Assembly (NCBI GenBank): GCA_947039315.1
Contig: CAMQYM010000008.1
Location: forward strand, 10,412-74,411
Reading direction: 5' to 3'
DNA: 64,000 bases
From: Lepagella sp002361155
GTDB taxonomy: Bacteria > Bacteroidota > Bacteroidia > Bacteroidales > Muribaculaceae
Positions within the stretch are counted from its first letter, which is position 1, and each line of letters begins with the position of its first letter. A program made the translations under genes and the position numbers. This document shows positions 26,955 through 36,100 of this stretch, piece after piece. The notes under the pieces were generated by a model, which did no database searches, had not been told where the DNA came from, and saw nothing but the letters and a program-made list of their open reading frames with translations.

Positions 26955-28394
26955 TCAGAGAATCGGAGAGAAAAGTCTTATAGTTGACTCCATGAAACGC
27001 TGAGGGAGCGGACGCTTTATCCACGCGGAATAAGTCACCTTGGAGCAGCTCCTCATGTCACTGAAAAAAATATCACGCATCTTGCGGTTTACCTCCTTGT
27101 CGTAAATGAACAGATTGCTTTCGAAGTTGTTTTCGAAACTCCGGAAGTCAAAGTTGGTCGAGCCGGCCGTGACAAGGTTGTCGTCGATAATCATCCCTTT
27201 GGCGTGAAGCATTCCGGGATTATAGAGATAGACCTTCATGCCGGCACGCAGACATTTGGTGACATAGCTGAATGAAGCGAACTGCAACAGCCGGGAGTCG
27301 CTCTTGCGCGGAATCATTATTCGCACGTCGATTTTGGAGAGCGACGCGGCCTCAAGAGCATGCTGCAGCGCGTCGGTGGGGAGGAAGTAAGGAGTCTGGA
27401 TATAGATGCACTTTGTAGCGGAGGAAATCGCTTTGAGAAAACAGAGCGATATATTGTCCCACTCTCCCATCGGGCCGGATGTGACGAGCTGCATACCGGT
27501 GGAATTATGGAAAGGCACGGGACTTTTCCGCGGCAATTCCATCTGCAAAGGCTGGTTGCCGAAGTTCCAGTCTACCACGAACGAATACGTGAGACTCTCC
27601 ACTATGTCGCCCCTTACGCGGAAATGTGTGTCGCGCCATACCTGCCCCGGGGAGGATCCCTGTTCGTAGCGGTCGGCTATGTTCATTCCGCCAATGTATC
27701 CGATGCTGCTGTCGATAATAACTATTTTCCGATGGTTGCGCCAATTGACCCTATTGGCCAGCTGCGGGAAAGTCACCTTGAAGAATGGATGCACCTGCAC
27801 GCCGGCGGTGGCCATGGCCCGAAAAAATCTGTTTCTGGCCGAAAAACTTCCCACATGGTCATACAGAACCTTCACATCGAGACCTTCGTGGGCCTTGTCG
27901 ATGAGGATGTCGGCGATTTCCTGTCCGAGGCGGTCATCGAGAAAGATATAGTACTGCAGATAGATTGACTCACGGGCCGCGCGCATGTCGCGCTTGAGGG
28001 CCTCGAACTTATCCCTGCCTATAGTAAAGATTTCCAGCTCATTGTTGACTGTAAAGAATGAGGTGGAGACATTCTTGGCAAGTTTTATGAGATTACGCTC
28101 CGAACGGGAAAGCTGCTGGGAATCGAGGTCCACATGTCCCGGAGCCATGTGGGTCATGAGACGCCGCTTGTTATAGCGGGATATAATATGTTCTCCGCGG
28201 AGACTGCGGCCGAAGAAAAGATATGCCACAATACCTCCCGCGGGAAGGAAAGTCAGCGCGATCACCCAGGCTATTGAACGCACGGGGTTGCGGTTTTCCT
28301 TCAGGACAGAGGCCACACAGCCGACCACCATCATAAAATAGATGCCTACCAGCAAATAGTAGAGCCATCTATCGGTAATTTCCGTCATCATCAT
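26955..28394 (-). CDS. cls: Cardiolipin synthase (phospholipase D family)
   Basis: Makes cardiolipin by joining two phosphatidylglycerols at the inner membrane. About 479 aa from the first of three tandem ATGs at 28394-28388; the frame extends upstream but without conserved sequence. Two N-terminal transmembrane helices (LLVGIYFMMVVGCVASVL and SIAWVIALTFLPAGGIVAYLFFG) precede two HKD motifs: HRKIVIIDSSIGYIGG and HAKGMIIDDNLVTAG. This matches ClsA-type enzymes in length and layout. It follows DUF3109 by 88 bp on the same strand. Confidence 0.93.
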   Translation of the reverse strand: MMMTEITDRWLYYLLVGIYFMMVVGCVASVLKENRNPVRSIAWVIALTFLPAGGIVAYLFFGRSLRGEHIISRYNKRRLMTHMAPGHVDLDSQQLSRSERNLIKLAKNVSTSFFTVNNELEIFTIGRDKFEALKRDMRAARESIYLQYYIFLDDRLGQEIADILIDKAHEGLDVKVLYDHVGSFSARNRFFRAMATAGVQVHPFFKVTFPQLANRVNWRNHRKIVIIDSSIGYIGGMNIADRYEQGSSPGQVWRDTHFRVRGDIVESLTYSFVVDWNFGNQPLQMELPRKSPVPFHNSTGMQLVTSGPMGEWDNISLCFLKAISSATKCIYIQTPYFLPTDALQHALEAASLSKIDVRIMIPRKSDSRLLQFASFSYVTKCLRAGMKVYLYNPGMLHAKGMIIDDNLVTAGSTNFDFRSFENNFESNLFIYDKEVNRKMRDIFFSDMRSCSKVTYSAWIKRPLPQRFMESTIRLFSPIL

Positions 28395-28482
28395 ACGCCG
28401 TATGTTTTGTTCCGAGAATTTCAGAGACTGTTTAAATCGCCCTGTCCTGGAAGGTCCTGCCAAATTTTGTCCGGCCGTAATT

Positions 28483-29082
28483 TCAAGAACTTTGTCCGGG
28501 ATATTTATGATTCTGGCGCAGCCATTCCTTTACTGTGAAGTCGAGTTCCTGCCACCAGTCCCTGCCGAAACGGCGCTCCAGCGGATCCCGGAGGAATTCG
28601 TAGGCTCTCACTCCTCGGGCACGCCCGAGAGTCTCGGCACATCTGCATATTTTCCAGCGGTGAAGATTTACTGCGGTAAAGCCGTCGTAATCCTTGAGAC
28701 GCACCGGATAAAGACGGCACGATATAGGTTTCACATCCGGGATTCTGCCGGCCCGGAAAGCCGACTCGAGGGCGCACAGACACTTGCCGCCTGCCTCGTA
28801 TCTTGTGAAGACACAATCACGGCCGTCGACTATCGAGGTGACAAGATCGCCGTCGGGATCGGTGTATGCCACCCCGTTCTCTTCTATTTCGCGGAGAGCG
28901 GCCGGAGTCAGAAGGTCCTTGACCGAGTCGAGCACGGCTTCGATCGCCTCCTGCTCGCCGGGGGCAAGGGGCGCGCCGGCATCGCCCTCGACACAACAGG
29001 CGCCGAGGCACGCGTCAAGATCGCACACGAAGAATCTTTCGATAAGATCCAAGGAGACAAGGGTGTCTTTTATCTGAAGCAT
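28483..29082 (-). CDS. Cys-rich DUF3109 family protein
   Basis: 199 aa, common in Bacteroidetes, function not established. The sequence carries cysteines in spaced groups: CDLDACLGACC near the N-terminus, CVFTRYEAGGKCLCALE in the middle, then PISCRLYP and KICRCAET. This pattern resembles the zinc or iron-sulfur binding YkgJ/UPF0153 group, so metal binding is a fair inference. It lies between the type IX plug gene and cls on the same strand. Confidence 0.85.
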   Translation of the reverse strand: MLQIKDTLVSLDLIERFFVCDLDACLGACCVEGDAGAPLAPGEQEAIEAVLDSVKDLLTPAALREIEENGVAYTDPDGDLVTSIVDGRDCVFTRYEAGGKCLCALESAFRAGRIPDVKPISCRLYPVRLKDYDGFTAVNLHRWKICRCAETLGRARGVRAYEFLRDPLERRFGRDWWQELDFTVKEWLRQNHKYPGQSS

Positions 29083-29162
29083 AATTTTCTTTTTTTTAAC
29101 GACTTGTCACAGGCCGGGCCCGCGACACACGACTGCCATACGGCGGCTATCATGGCTTCCGG

Positions 29163-29182
29163 GAAGACTTTATTTAGTCTTC
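29163..29182 (-). other. 3' hairpin after the type IX plug gene
   Basis: GAAGACT pairs with AGTCTTC around a 6-base loop, starting 8 bases past the stop codon. There is no U-tract, so it may be a 3' stabilising hairpin rather than a terminator. Confidence 0.4.
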
Positions 29183-29190
29183 GGGACTGT

Positions 29191-30459
29191 CTATCGGTTT
29201 TCGAGGATACGGAAGCCTATCAGACGGTCGCCTCGGGATCCGGGCGGACGGTAATAGACCGCCACGCGGTATTCGTTGTCGGTCTCGTATTTGTTTCCTT
29301 CGATCGGAGCGGGAGAGGGCTGCGGGTTCCTTGTATCGCGTACCACATACTGATAGTTGTATGCTCCCTGCTTGAGGGGAATCGCGACACGGTAGGCCCC
29401 GGCCGCAGGATCGTATGTCATCCGGTTGGATTCCGTGTATTGGCCGTGGGTGAATTCTCCGTCCACATATACTTCCGCATCGGGAACCCTGTCGGTCTCG
29501 AGGAAGAAATGGACGGTGATATAGTCGGCGCCGAGGTCTGAATCCGTGGAGTTGTATTCTCTAATGAGAAACCGGCCATGCTGGGTGCGGTCGTATTCAT
29601 ATTCCCGGTACATCCTCGGCTCATCTTTCTTGAGCCACACATGATAGTTGCTGCCCATATATCTCAGAGAGTCGACATGCATTCCCGGAAAGCCGTTGCT
29701 CACCGATTCGAAACGACGGTACTCGTTGGAGGCCGGAAATATCAAGTCGGGCTGATGCTCGTAAGTCATCTTCACGCCTTCCACGCGCGTGGGGTTGCGG
29801 AGCCATCTCGCGGTTTCCTCGCGACCGTTCTGATCCACGCGTACAAGGATGTCGGAGTAGGGATTGGATATTCCCGACATTTCACCGTCGACCGAAAGCT
29901 CCAGCTGCTGCCATTCGGAATAATGGCCGCGGTCGGTACGCGACAATGCAGCTCCCTCAACAACCGCAGTATTTTCCGAAACCATAAACCGGGTCTGAAG
30001 CACCACGCGGTCGGGATCATCCTGATGAAAAACCTGCAACAGATAATTGCCCGAGTATTTCAACCGCACATCTTCATTGGGAATTTCAATCTGATAGTTT
30101 ACGAAATGAACGAAAGTTCCTGACGAGAATGCGAAATCCCTGACATCATTTACATTGAAACCGTCAAGATACTCTGACTCCACAAGCCTCGACGGCTCCC
30201 AGTCCGCGTTGCAGTGTATCAGGCGGTATTGCAGAAAAGAATTGTCCTCTCCAATCTCGTCGAAATTGACTACAATCCGGTCATTGGTGCCGAGGCGTAT
30301 CACCGGAGCGGCCATAAATTCGCCTGCCACCGAAGTCTTGAGGGTACGGAAGCGCGAATCGAGAATGCGGTCGGCGGATGTCGCCCCCAGGGCACTTATC
30401 GACAACAACATGCCTGAAAACAGCACAATATAAATGATACGCCTCATTTTACTTACCAT
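29191..30459 (-). CDS. Type IX secretion system plug protein (DUF5103)
   Basis: 422 aa with an N-terminal signal peptide (about residues 5-25). The rest is beta-rich and contains the DUF5103 features: SFLQYRLIHCNADWEPSRLVESEYLDGFN and a C-terminal Ig-like part beginning DYITVHFFLETD. In Flavobacterium the DUF5103 protein plugs the SprA translocon from the periplasmic side, so its presence points to a working type IX system elsewhere in the genome. The first ATG overlaps the ung stop by 7 bp; a second ATG at 30447 would give a more typical signal-peptide start. Confidence 0.85.
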   Translation of the reverse strand: MVSKMRRIIYIVLFSGMLLSISALGATSADRILDSRFRTLKTSVAGEFMAAPVIRLGTNDRIVVNFDEIGEDNSFLQYRLIHCNADWEPSRLVESEYLDGFNVNDVRDFAFSSGTFVHFVNYQIEIPNEDVRLKYSGNYLLQVFHQDDPDRVVLQTRFMVSENTAVVEGAALSRTDRGHYSEWQQLELSVDGEMSGISNPYSDILVRVDQNGREETARWLRNPTRVEGVKMTYEHQPDLIFPASNEYRRFESVSNGFPGMHVDSLRYMGSNYHVWLKKDEPRMYREYEYDRTQHGRFLIREYNSTDSDLGADYITVHFFLETDRVPDAEVYVDGEFTHGQYTESNRMTYDPAAGAYRVAIPLKQGAYNYQYVVRDTRNPQPSPAPIEGNKYETDNEYRVAVYYRPPGSRGDRLIGFRILENR

Positions 30460-31121
30460 ACAATCGGAGTTTTGCCATGAGCCGCGAGATACTCGTTGGC
30501 CTTTGAGAAATGATGGTTGCCGAAAAATCCGCGATAGGCTGAGAGTGGCGAGGGATGGGCAGAGCTCAGCACAAGATGGCGTGAGCGGTCGATAGCCGCA
30601 CCGCGCCGGATAGCATCGGAGCCCCAGAGGATGAAGACTATGTTCTCGCGTTCATGATTGAGGATTCTGACGGCCTCGCCCGTAAGCCGTTCCCATCCGA
30701 TGTCAGAATGAGACCTTGGCTGATGCTCACGGACTGTAAGAGATGAATTCAGCAAAAGCACCCCCTGGCGCGCCCACCGCGTAAGATCGCCGTCGGCAGG
30801 AAACGGGGCACCGGTATCGGCCTGCACCTCCTTGAAAATATTCACAAGAGAGGGGGGCATGGCAATACCGGGATTGACCGAGAATGACAGGCCGTTGGCC
30901 TGTCCGGGGCCATGGTACGGATCCTGCCCCACTATCACCACTTCTGTCCGGTCGTAAGGGCATGAATCAAACGCCGCAAAAATCCGGGATGCCGGAGGAT
31001 ATACCCGCACTGCGGGATCGGCATACTCACTACGTACCCTCTCGGCAAGCTCCCTGAAGTATGGCTTGTCAAATTCCGCGGAGAGCGCTTCCCTCCATCC
31101 CTGTTCCATTTTCACTTCCAT
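30453..31121 (-). CDS. ung: Uracil-DNA glycosylase (family 1)
   Basis: Removes uracil from DNA for base-excision repair. 222 aa with the water-activating Asp67 in GQDPYHGPGQANGLSFS, the uracil-recognition Asn in LLLNSSLTV, and the catalytic loop His189 in SSAHPSPLSAYRGFFG. Length is standard. It is the first gene of a minus-strand group (ung, plug protein, DUF3109, cls). A small inverted repeat CCCAGA-c-TCTGGG lies in its 5' untranslated region (31150-31162). Confidence 0.97.
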   Translation of the reverse strand: MEVKMEQGWREALSAEFDKPYFRELAERVRSEYADPAVRVYPPASRIFAAFDSCPYDRTEVVIVGQDPYHGPGQANGLSFSVNPGIAMPPSLVNIFKEVQADTGAPFPADGDLTRWARQGVLLLNSSLTVREHQPRSHSDIGWERLTGEAVRILNHERENIVFILWGSDAIRRGAAIDRSRHLVLSSAHPSPLSAYRGFFGNHHFSKANEYLAAHGKTPIVW

Positions 31122-31185
31122 TTCTCAAGATGTCTGCTTATTAATCAATCCCAGACTCTGGGCGATATCTATTCAATCTATCCTA

Positions 31186-31216
31186 CAAATTTAGCAAATA
31201 TTTCAGGAGAATCGAA
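31186..31216 (-). promoter_or_regulatory. Probable ung promoter
   Basis: Minus strand: TTCG (31216-31213, one mismatch to TTTG), 19 bp, TAAATTTG (31193-31186). Confidence 0.5.
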
Positions 31217-31258
31217 AAAAATCTGAAAGAAAAAGATGGCCAAGTGAGAAAAAAATAT

Positions 31259-31266
31259 TAACTTTG
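31259..31266 (+). promoter_or_regulatory. -7 box of tRNA-Arg
   Basis: TAACTTTG lies 8 bp before the tRNA. No good TTTG is seen at the -33 position. Confidence 0.55.
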
Positions 31267-31274
31267 CATCGCAA

Positions 31275-31346
31275 GTCTCCATAGTTCAATGGATAGAATA
31301 TCGGATTCCGGTTCCGACGATTAGGGTTCGACTCCCTATGGAGATA
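31275..31346 (+). tRNA. tRNA-Arg (anticodon CCG)
   Basis: A 72-base cloverleaf: acceptor GTCTCCA/TGGAGAT, D-arm GTTC/GAAT, anticodon stem TCGGA/TCCGA with loop TTCCGGT giving anticodon CCG, and T-arm TAGGG-TTCGACT-CCCTA. CCA is not encoded. It reads the arginine codon CGG. Confidence 0.93.
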
Positions 31347-31350
31347 CTAT

Positions 31351-31395
31351 AAAAAATCCGCAATCTACTGAATATCAACGATTGCGGATTTTTTT
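31351..31395. terminator. Bidirectional terminator between tRNA-Arg and the nitroreductase
   Basis: AAAAAATCCGCAATC and GATTGCGGATTTTTT form an inverted repeat around a 14-base loop, with A-run and T-run flanks. It can end both the tRNA transcript and the converging nitroreductase transcript. Confidence 0.85.
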
Positions 31396-31429
31396 ATTTA
31401 TGATACAGAGAATTGGCTCCCGTTTCTTT

Positions 31430-32173
31430 TTATTTCAGGAAGCGGGCTGTTTTCAGGTAGGCGAGGAGTTTGTCGGAGATGGGTTCGTTGGTGGAGCGGG
31501 GATAGCGGATCTCGGCAAAAACCTGAGCGAGGGTCTGTTTGCCGTTTTCCTTTATGAATTTTTCATTCGGCCCGTAGAGATCTTTCGCTTCATAGTTTTT
31601 TCGTATCTCGTCATCAGACAGTTGCGGATAATGATCTTCAAACAGTATCGCGTCAACATCAAGGCGCTCGGATTCCACGCCATCATCCGCAGGCCAACCT
31701 ATCGCCAGACAGGCTACAGGCACCACAAGTTCCGGAAGTTCAAGCAAGGCGGCAATCTCCGGAGCATTGTATGTGACGGTGCCGAGATAGCATGTGCCGA
31801 GTCCGCGCAATTCGGCGGCAGTGACAATCTGCTGGGCAAGAATCACGGCGTCGGTCATGGCCGAGGTAAATGAAAGAAAGTTGTCGTAACCGGGATCAGC
31901 GTCGCTGAGGCGACACCATCTTGTGAAATGGTTGAAATCGGCACAGACAGTGAGCAGCAGGTCGGCGCCGGTGGAGGCCGGCTGATTGAAATGTAAAGCT
32001 TCAAGAGCCTTGCGGGCCTCTCCCTTGCGGGAATAGACCACGCTGTAGGTCTGCATATTGCCGGTGTTGGGCGCGCGCATGGCCTCGCCCACTATCTCGC
32101 GCAGCATTTCCGTGGAAACTTCTTTGTCCGAAAAATTGCGGCGCGTGCGTCTTGATTCAAGATAATTTTCCAT
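31430..32173 (-). CDS. Nitroreductase family FMN protein
   Basis: 247 aa, similar to NADPH-dependent nitro/flavin reductases (NfsA/Frp-like). The N-terminal FMN-phosphate site reads LESRRTRRNFSDKEV, followed by EAMRAPNTGNMQTYSVVYS; the middle has AVILAQQIVTAAELRGLGTCYLGTVTYN and VPVACLAIGWPAD. It probably reduces flavins, quinones or nitro compounds; the natural substrate is unknown. Monocistronic with its own strong promoter. Confidence 0.87.
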   Translation of the reverse strand: MENYLESRRTRRNFSDKEVSTEMLREIVGEAMRAPNTGNMQTYSVVYSRKGEARKALEALHFNQPASTGADLLLTVCADFNHFTRWCRLSDADPGYDNFLSFTSAMTDAVILAQQIVTAAELRGLGTCYLGTVTYNAPEIAALLELPELVVPVACLAIGWPADDGVESERLDVDAILFEDHYPQLSDDEIRKNYEAKDLYGPNEKFIKENGKQTLAQVFAEIRYPRSTNEPISDKLLAYLKTARFLK

Positions 32174-32204
32174 CTGATATACGGGTTGCAGAGTTGATGT
32201 ACGG

Positions 32205-32236
32205 CAAAATTAACAGATAAATCCGATTAATCCAAA
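32205..32236 (-). promoter_or_regulatory. Promoter of the nitroreductase gene
   Basis: Minus strand: TTTG (32236-32233), 20 bp, TAATTTTG (32212-32205). The leader is about 25 bases. Confidence 0.75.
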
Positions 32237-32294
32237 CAGACATTACAGTTTTACCATAGAGACACCTTCACAACACAGACATTGCTTCGGGTCG

Positions 32295-32321
32295 GAAGCG
32301 GGTCAGTTGAAGCGGGTCAGT
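32295..32321 (+). repeat. Direct repeat upstream of the purE promoter (possible operator)
   Basis: GAAGCGGGTCAGT occurs twice (32295-32307 and 32309-32321), a 14-bp period, and ends 30 bp before the -33 element. The AGCGGG core is shared with the repeats in front of the pyr operon. Confidence 0.5.
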
Positions 32322-32351
32322 AGGCAATTAAGAGATAAAAGCGGCTCCGAT

Positions 32352-32383
32352 TTTGGCAGGATGGAAATAATTTTGTAATTTTG
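32352..32383 (+). promoter_or_regulatory. Promoter of the purine operon
   Basis: TTTG (32352-32355), 20 bp, TAATTTTG (32376-32383). Transcription should start near 32388-32392, leaving a leader of about 220 bases before purE. Confidence 0.78.
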
Positions 32384-32387
32384 TGCA

Positions 32388-32581
32388 TGGAAATTAACAG
32401 GCTTGTACCTCACATACCGGTTTTTTTCAGATTCCGCAGTGGCCGCGTCCGATTTGAGACGTCCGGGCTGACGGAGTGTGCCTGCGGGAAGGCCGCGGCC
32501 GCCGTGCGCGGAAACGTAAAAATAAAGAGATAACAGCAGTGTGCGCGAGCGCCCGGAGAGACCGGGCGCTCATGTTTTTTT
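32388..32581 (+). promoter_or_regulatory. Structured purE leader, candidate attenuator or riboswitch
   Basis: A GC-rich leader that ends in an intrinsic terminator before the first gene. GGCCGCG (32441-32447) can pair with CGCGGCC (32494-32500). Within that loop TCCGGGC (32462-32468) is a perfect 7-base match to GCCCGGA (32551-32557), which is the 5' arm of the terminator, so it could act as an antiterminator. I do not recognise a purine, PRPP, guanidine or THF riboswitch signature. A 48-codon frame (32387-32533) also spans it, but its ATG lies at or before the expected transcript start. Confidence 0.5.
32547..32581 (+). terminator. Intrinsic terminator inside the purE leader
   Basis: GAGCGCCCGG-agaga-CCGGGCGCTC followed by ATG and seven T. 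A perfect 10-bp GC-rich stem lying between the promoter and purE, with no gene to end upstream on this strand, so it is best read as an attenuator. Confidence 0.82.
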
Positions 32582-32610
32582 GAACAACCAAACATATCAT
32601 TATAAACGAG

Positions 32611-33078
32611 ATGAAAGTAGGAATAGTGATGGGATCCACAAGCGACCTGGAAGTGATGAAGGGTGCGTTCGAGATTCTTGATTCTTTCGGAGTAGAGTAT
32701 GAAAAGAAAGTATTCAGCGCGCATCGCACGCCGGTGGCGCTTGAGGAATGGATAAAAGGCTCGCGTTCGCGCGGAATCATGGCGTTCATTGCCGGAGCTG
32801 GAGGCGCCGCGCATCTTGCGGGGGTGGTGGCCTCCCACACGACACTGCCCGTGATCGGAGTGCCTATCATGTCGAAGGCTCTGCGCGGTCTTGATTCAAT
32901 CCTGTCCACGGCACAGATGCCTTCCGGAATACCTGTGGCCACCGTTGCGATCGACGGAGCGAAAAACGCCGCTCTCCTCGCAATCGAGATAATGGGAGTC
33001 ACCGACGAGAACATGCATCGGAAACTCCGCGAGTTCCGTGAGGAACAGGCCCGAAAGATTCTCGAGACCGAAATCTGA
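32611..33078 (+). CDS. purE: N5-carboxyaminoimidazole ribonucleotide mutase
   Basis: Converts N5-CAIR (or AIR plus CO2) to CAIR in purine synthesis. 155 aa with GSTSDLEVM near the N-terminus, active-site SAHRTP (about 43-48), GAGGAAHLAGVVAS and QMPSGIPVATVAIDGAKNAALLA. Length and motifs look like class I PurE, which needs PurK; no purK is in the window, so it is either elsewhere or this enzyme uses CO2 directly. First gene of the ten-gene operon, behind the candidate attenuator. Confidence 0.94.
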   Translation: MKVGIVMGSTSDLEVMKGAFEILDSFGVEYEKKVFSAHRTPVALEEWIKGSRSRGIMAFIAGAGGAAHLAGVVASHTTLPVIGVPIMSKALRGLDSILSTAQMPSGIPVATVAIDGAKNAALLAIEIMGVTDENMHRKLREFREEQARKILETEI

Positions 33079-33111
33079 CAGAATATCCTTCCTTTCACTG
33101 ACCAAGCCTAT

Positions 33112-36100
33112 ATGGATTACAGAATTTTTGTTGAAAAGCGGCCGGAATTCCGCGTGGAAGCCGAGAGTCTGCGCAATGAGCTAAACTCAAATCTCGGCCT
33201 TGACATAAAGGAACTGAGACTGTTTGCCGTCTATGACCTGTTCGGCTTCACGCCGGAACTTCTCGAAAAGACACGCCGGAGCGTGTTCGGGGAGATAGCC
33301 ACCGACGAGATCTGCGATACGGTGGATCTTTCGGGGACACCGCACCTTGCCTACGAGGCCCTTCCGGGACAGTTCGACCAGCGTGCGGCTTCGGCGCGCG
33401 AATGCGTGCGGCTTCTGCAACCGGATGCCGAGGTGGAGATAACGGCGGCACGGCTGATGACTTTCGACCCCTCCGTCACCCCGGCCGACATCGAGCGTGT
33501 GGCGAAATATTGCATCAACACCGTCGAGTCGCGACGCAAGAACCTCGAGGTCCTGCATCTTCCGGAACGCGCGCATGCCAACCCGGTGAAGGTGCTTGAA
33601 GGGTTGCGGGAAATCACTCCCGCGACGGCACCGGAATACTGCCGCACCATGGGTCTGGCCATGAACGGCGACGACCTCATGGAGGTGGTGGCCTATTTCA
33701 AGGCCGAAGGCCGCGACCCCAACGAAACGGAACTCCGTATCCTCGACACATACTGGAGCGACCACTGCCGTCACACCACCTTTACCACGCTGCTTACCGA
33801 CATCGCCGTGGAGGACTCGTTTGTCAGCGACGAGCTGAAGGAGACTCTGTCGATGTGGAAAGAGATGCGCCGCGAGCTTGGACGTGAAAAGAAGCCCCTC
33901 TGCCTGATGGACCTCGCCACCATCGGAGCGCGCTGGCTCCGTGCCAACGGCAAACTCGACGACCTGGAGGAGAGCGAGGAAAACAATGCCTGCTCCATCT
34001 ACGTGGATGTGGACGTGGACGGCAAGCCCGAGAAATGGCTGCTGCAGTTCAAGAACGAGACCCACAACCACCCCACGGAGATCGAGCCGTTCGGCGGAGC
34101 GTCCACCTGTCTCGGCGGAGCCATCCGCGACCCGCTGAGCGGCCGCAGCTACGTTTACCAGGCGATGCGCGTGACCGGAGCGGCCGACATCACACAGAGC
34201 GTGAAAGACACGCTGCCCGGCAAGCTTCCGCAGCGTGTGATCTCGCGCGGAGCCGCCCACGGATATTCATCCTACGGAAACCAGATAGGCCTGGCCACAA
34301 CCCATGTACATGAGATATACCATCCCGGATATGTGGCCAAGCGTCTTGAAGTCGGCGCTGTGGCCGGGGCGGTGCGCGCCGCCGACGTGAGACGCGAACG
34401 CCCCGTACCGGGCGACGTGGTGCTAATGTTCGGAGGACGCACCGGCCGCGACGGCATAGGAGGAGCCACCGGCTCCTCCAAGGAGCATTCGGAGGAGAGC
34501 CTCGAGATGTGCGGCAGCGAGGTGCAGAAGGGCAACGCCCCCGAGGAACGCAAGCTTTCCCGCCTGTTCCGGCGCCCCGAGGTGACACGTCTCATAAAGA
34601 AATCGAACGATTTCGGAGCCGGAGGAGTGAGCGTGGCCATAGGCGAGCTCACCGACGGCCTCGACATATATCTGGACCGCGTCACGACCAAATACGAGGG
34701 ACTCAACGCAACCGAACTCGCCATTTCAGAGAGCCAGGAGCGCATGTCGGTGGTAGTGGAGGCCAAGGACATGGAGGAATTCATGGACTATTGCCATCAG
34801 GAAAACATCGAGGTGCGCCACGTGGCGGACGTAACCGACTCGGGACGCATGCGCATGTTCCGCGACGGCAAGATCGTGGCCGACCTCAGCCGCGAATTCA
34901 TCGACTCGGCCGGCGCACCCCACTTCGCCACCGCTCGAATCACCGCCGCAGAATCGCCCGCCGGTGTCAATCCGTTCCACAGCGAAGAGAGCGACTCTCT
35001 GCTCTCGGGACGTCTCCGCGACTTCAATATATGCAACCAGCAGGGACTCGCCGAGATGTTCGACTCCTCGATCGGCGCCACCACGGTGCTCATGCCCTTC
35101 GGAGGAAAGACAGCCCGGACCAAGACACAGGTCAGCGTGCAGAAAATACCCGTGGGAAATCACTTCACCAACTTCGCCTCGATGATGTCGTGGGGATTCG
35201 ACCCCTTCCTGACAGAGTGGAGTCCCTATCACGGTGCCGCATACGCCGTGGTCGACGCCGTCGCGAAAGCTGTGGCGGCGGGAGCAGATTTCCGCCGCAT
35301 GCGCTTCTCCTATCAGGAATACTTCGAGCGGATGCATTCTCCAGAATCCTGGGGAAAACCTCTGTCGGCGCTTCTCGGCACCCTGAGGATGCAGAAGGAG
35401 CTGGGCCTCGCCTCCATCGGAGGCAAGGACTCCATGAGCGGCACATTCGGTAAAATCAGTGTGCCGCCGACACTGATAGCCTTCGGCATGGCGCCTGTGG
35501 ACGCCAGGGAGGTGATCTCGCCTGAGTTCAAGAAAGCGGGACACCGACTCTACATGGTTCCGGCGGCGCGACGAGCCAACCTGATGCCGGACACTGAGGC
35601 GCTGACAGCCATCTTCGACGCCCTGCACCGCGAGATAGCGGCCGGCCGGGTAGTGGCGGCTTTCGCCCTGGGAATGGGAGGAGTGAACGAGGCTTTGGTC
35701 AAGATGGCCATAGGCAATGAGACAGGTGCCGAAGTGACAGTGCCGGCAGGCACCGCCTGGGACAAAGAATACGGAGGCTTCCTGATCGAGGCGGCGGCCG
35801 ACATCGACATTCCGGGAGCCGTCGAGATTGGAAAGACAATAGATAAGAAAGCGATAACGGTTAATGGCGAGAGTGTAAGCCTCGAGAGGCTCAACGAAGA
35901 GCTTGCCTCCGGCTACGCGACAGTGTTCCCTGACCGCGCCCGGGCCGAAGGAGAGGCTCCCGACGCGGCATGCTGCGAACCGGGACCGGATTATCCCGGC
36001 GAACCGGTGGAGCATCCGCTCGTGTACCTCCCGGTATTCCCGGGCACCAACTGCGACTACGACATGGCAGGGGCTTTCGAGGCCGCCGGCGCACGGACTC

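Noticed and set aside
32427..33098. 223-codon minus-strand frame across purE and its leader
   Set aside because: Overlaps purE fully and crosses the attenuator hairpin; no conserved features.
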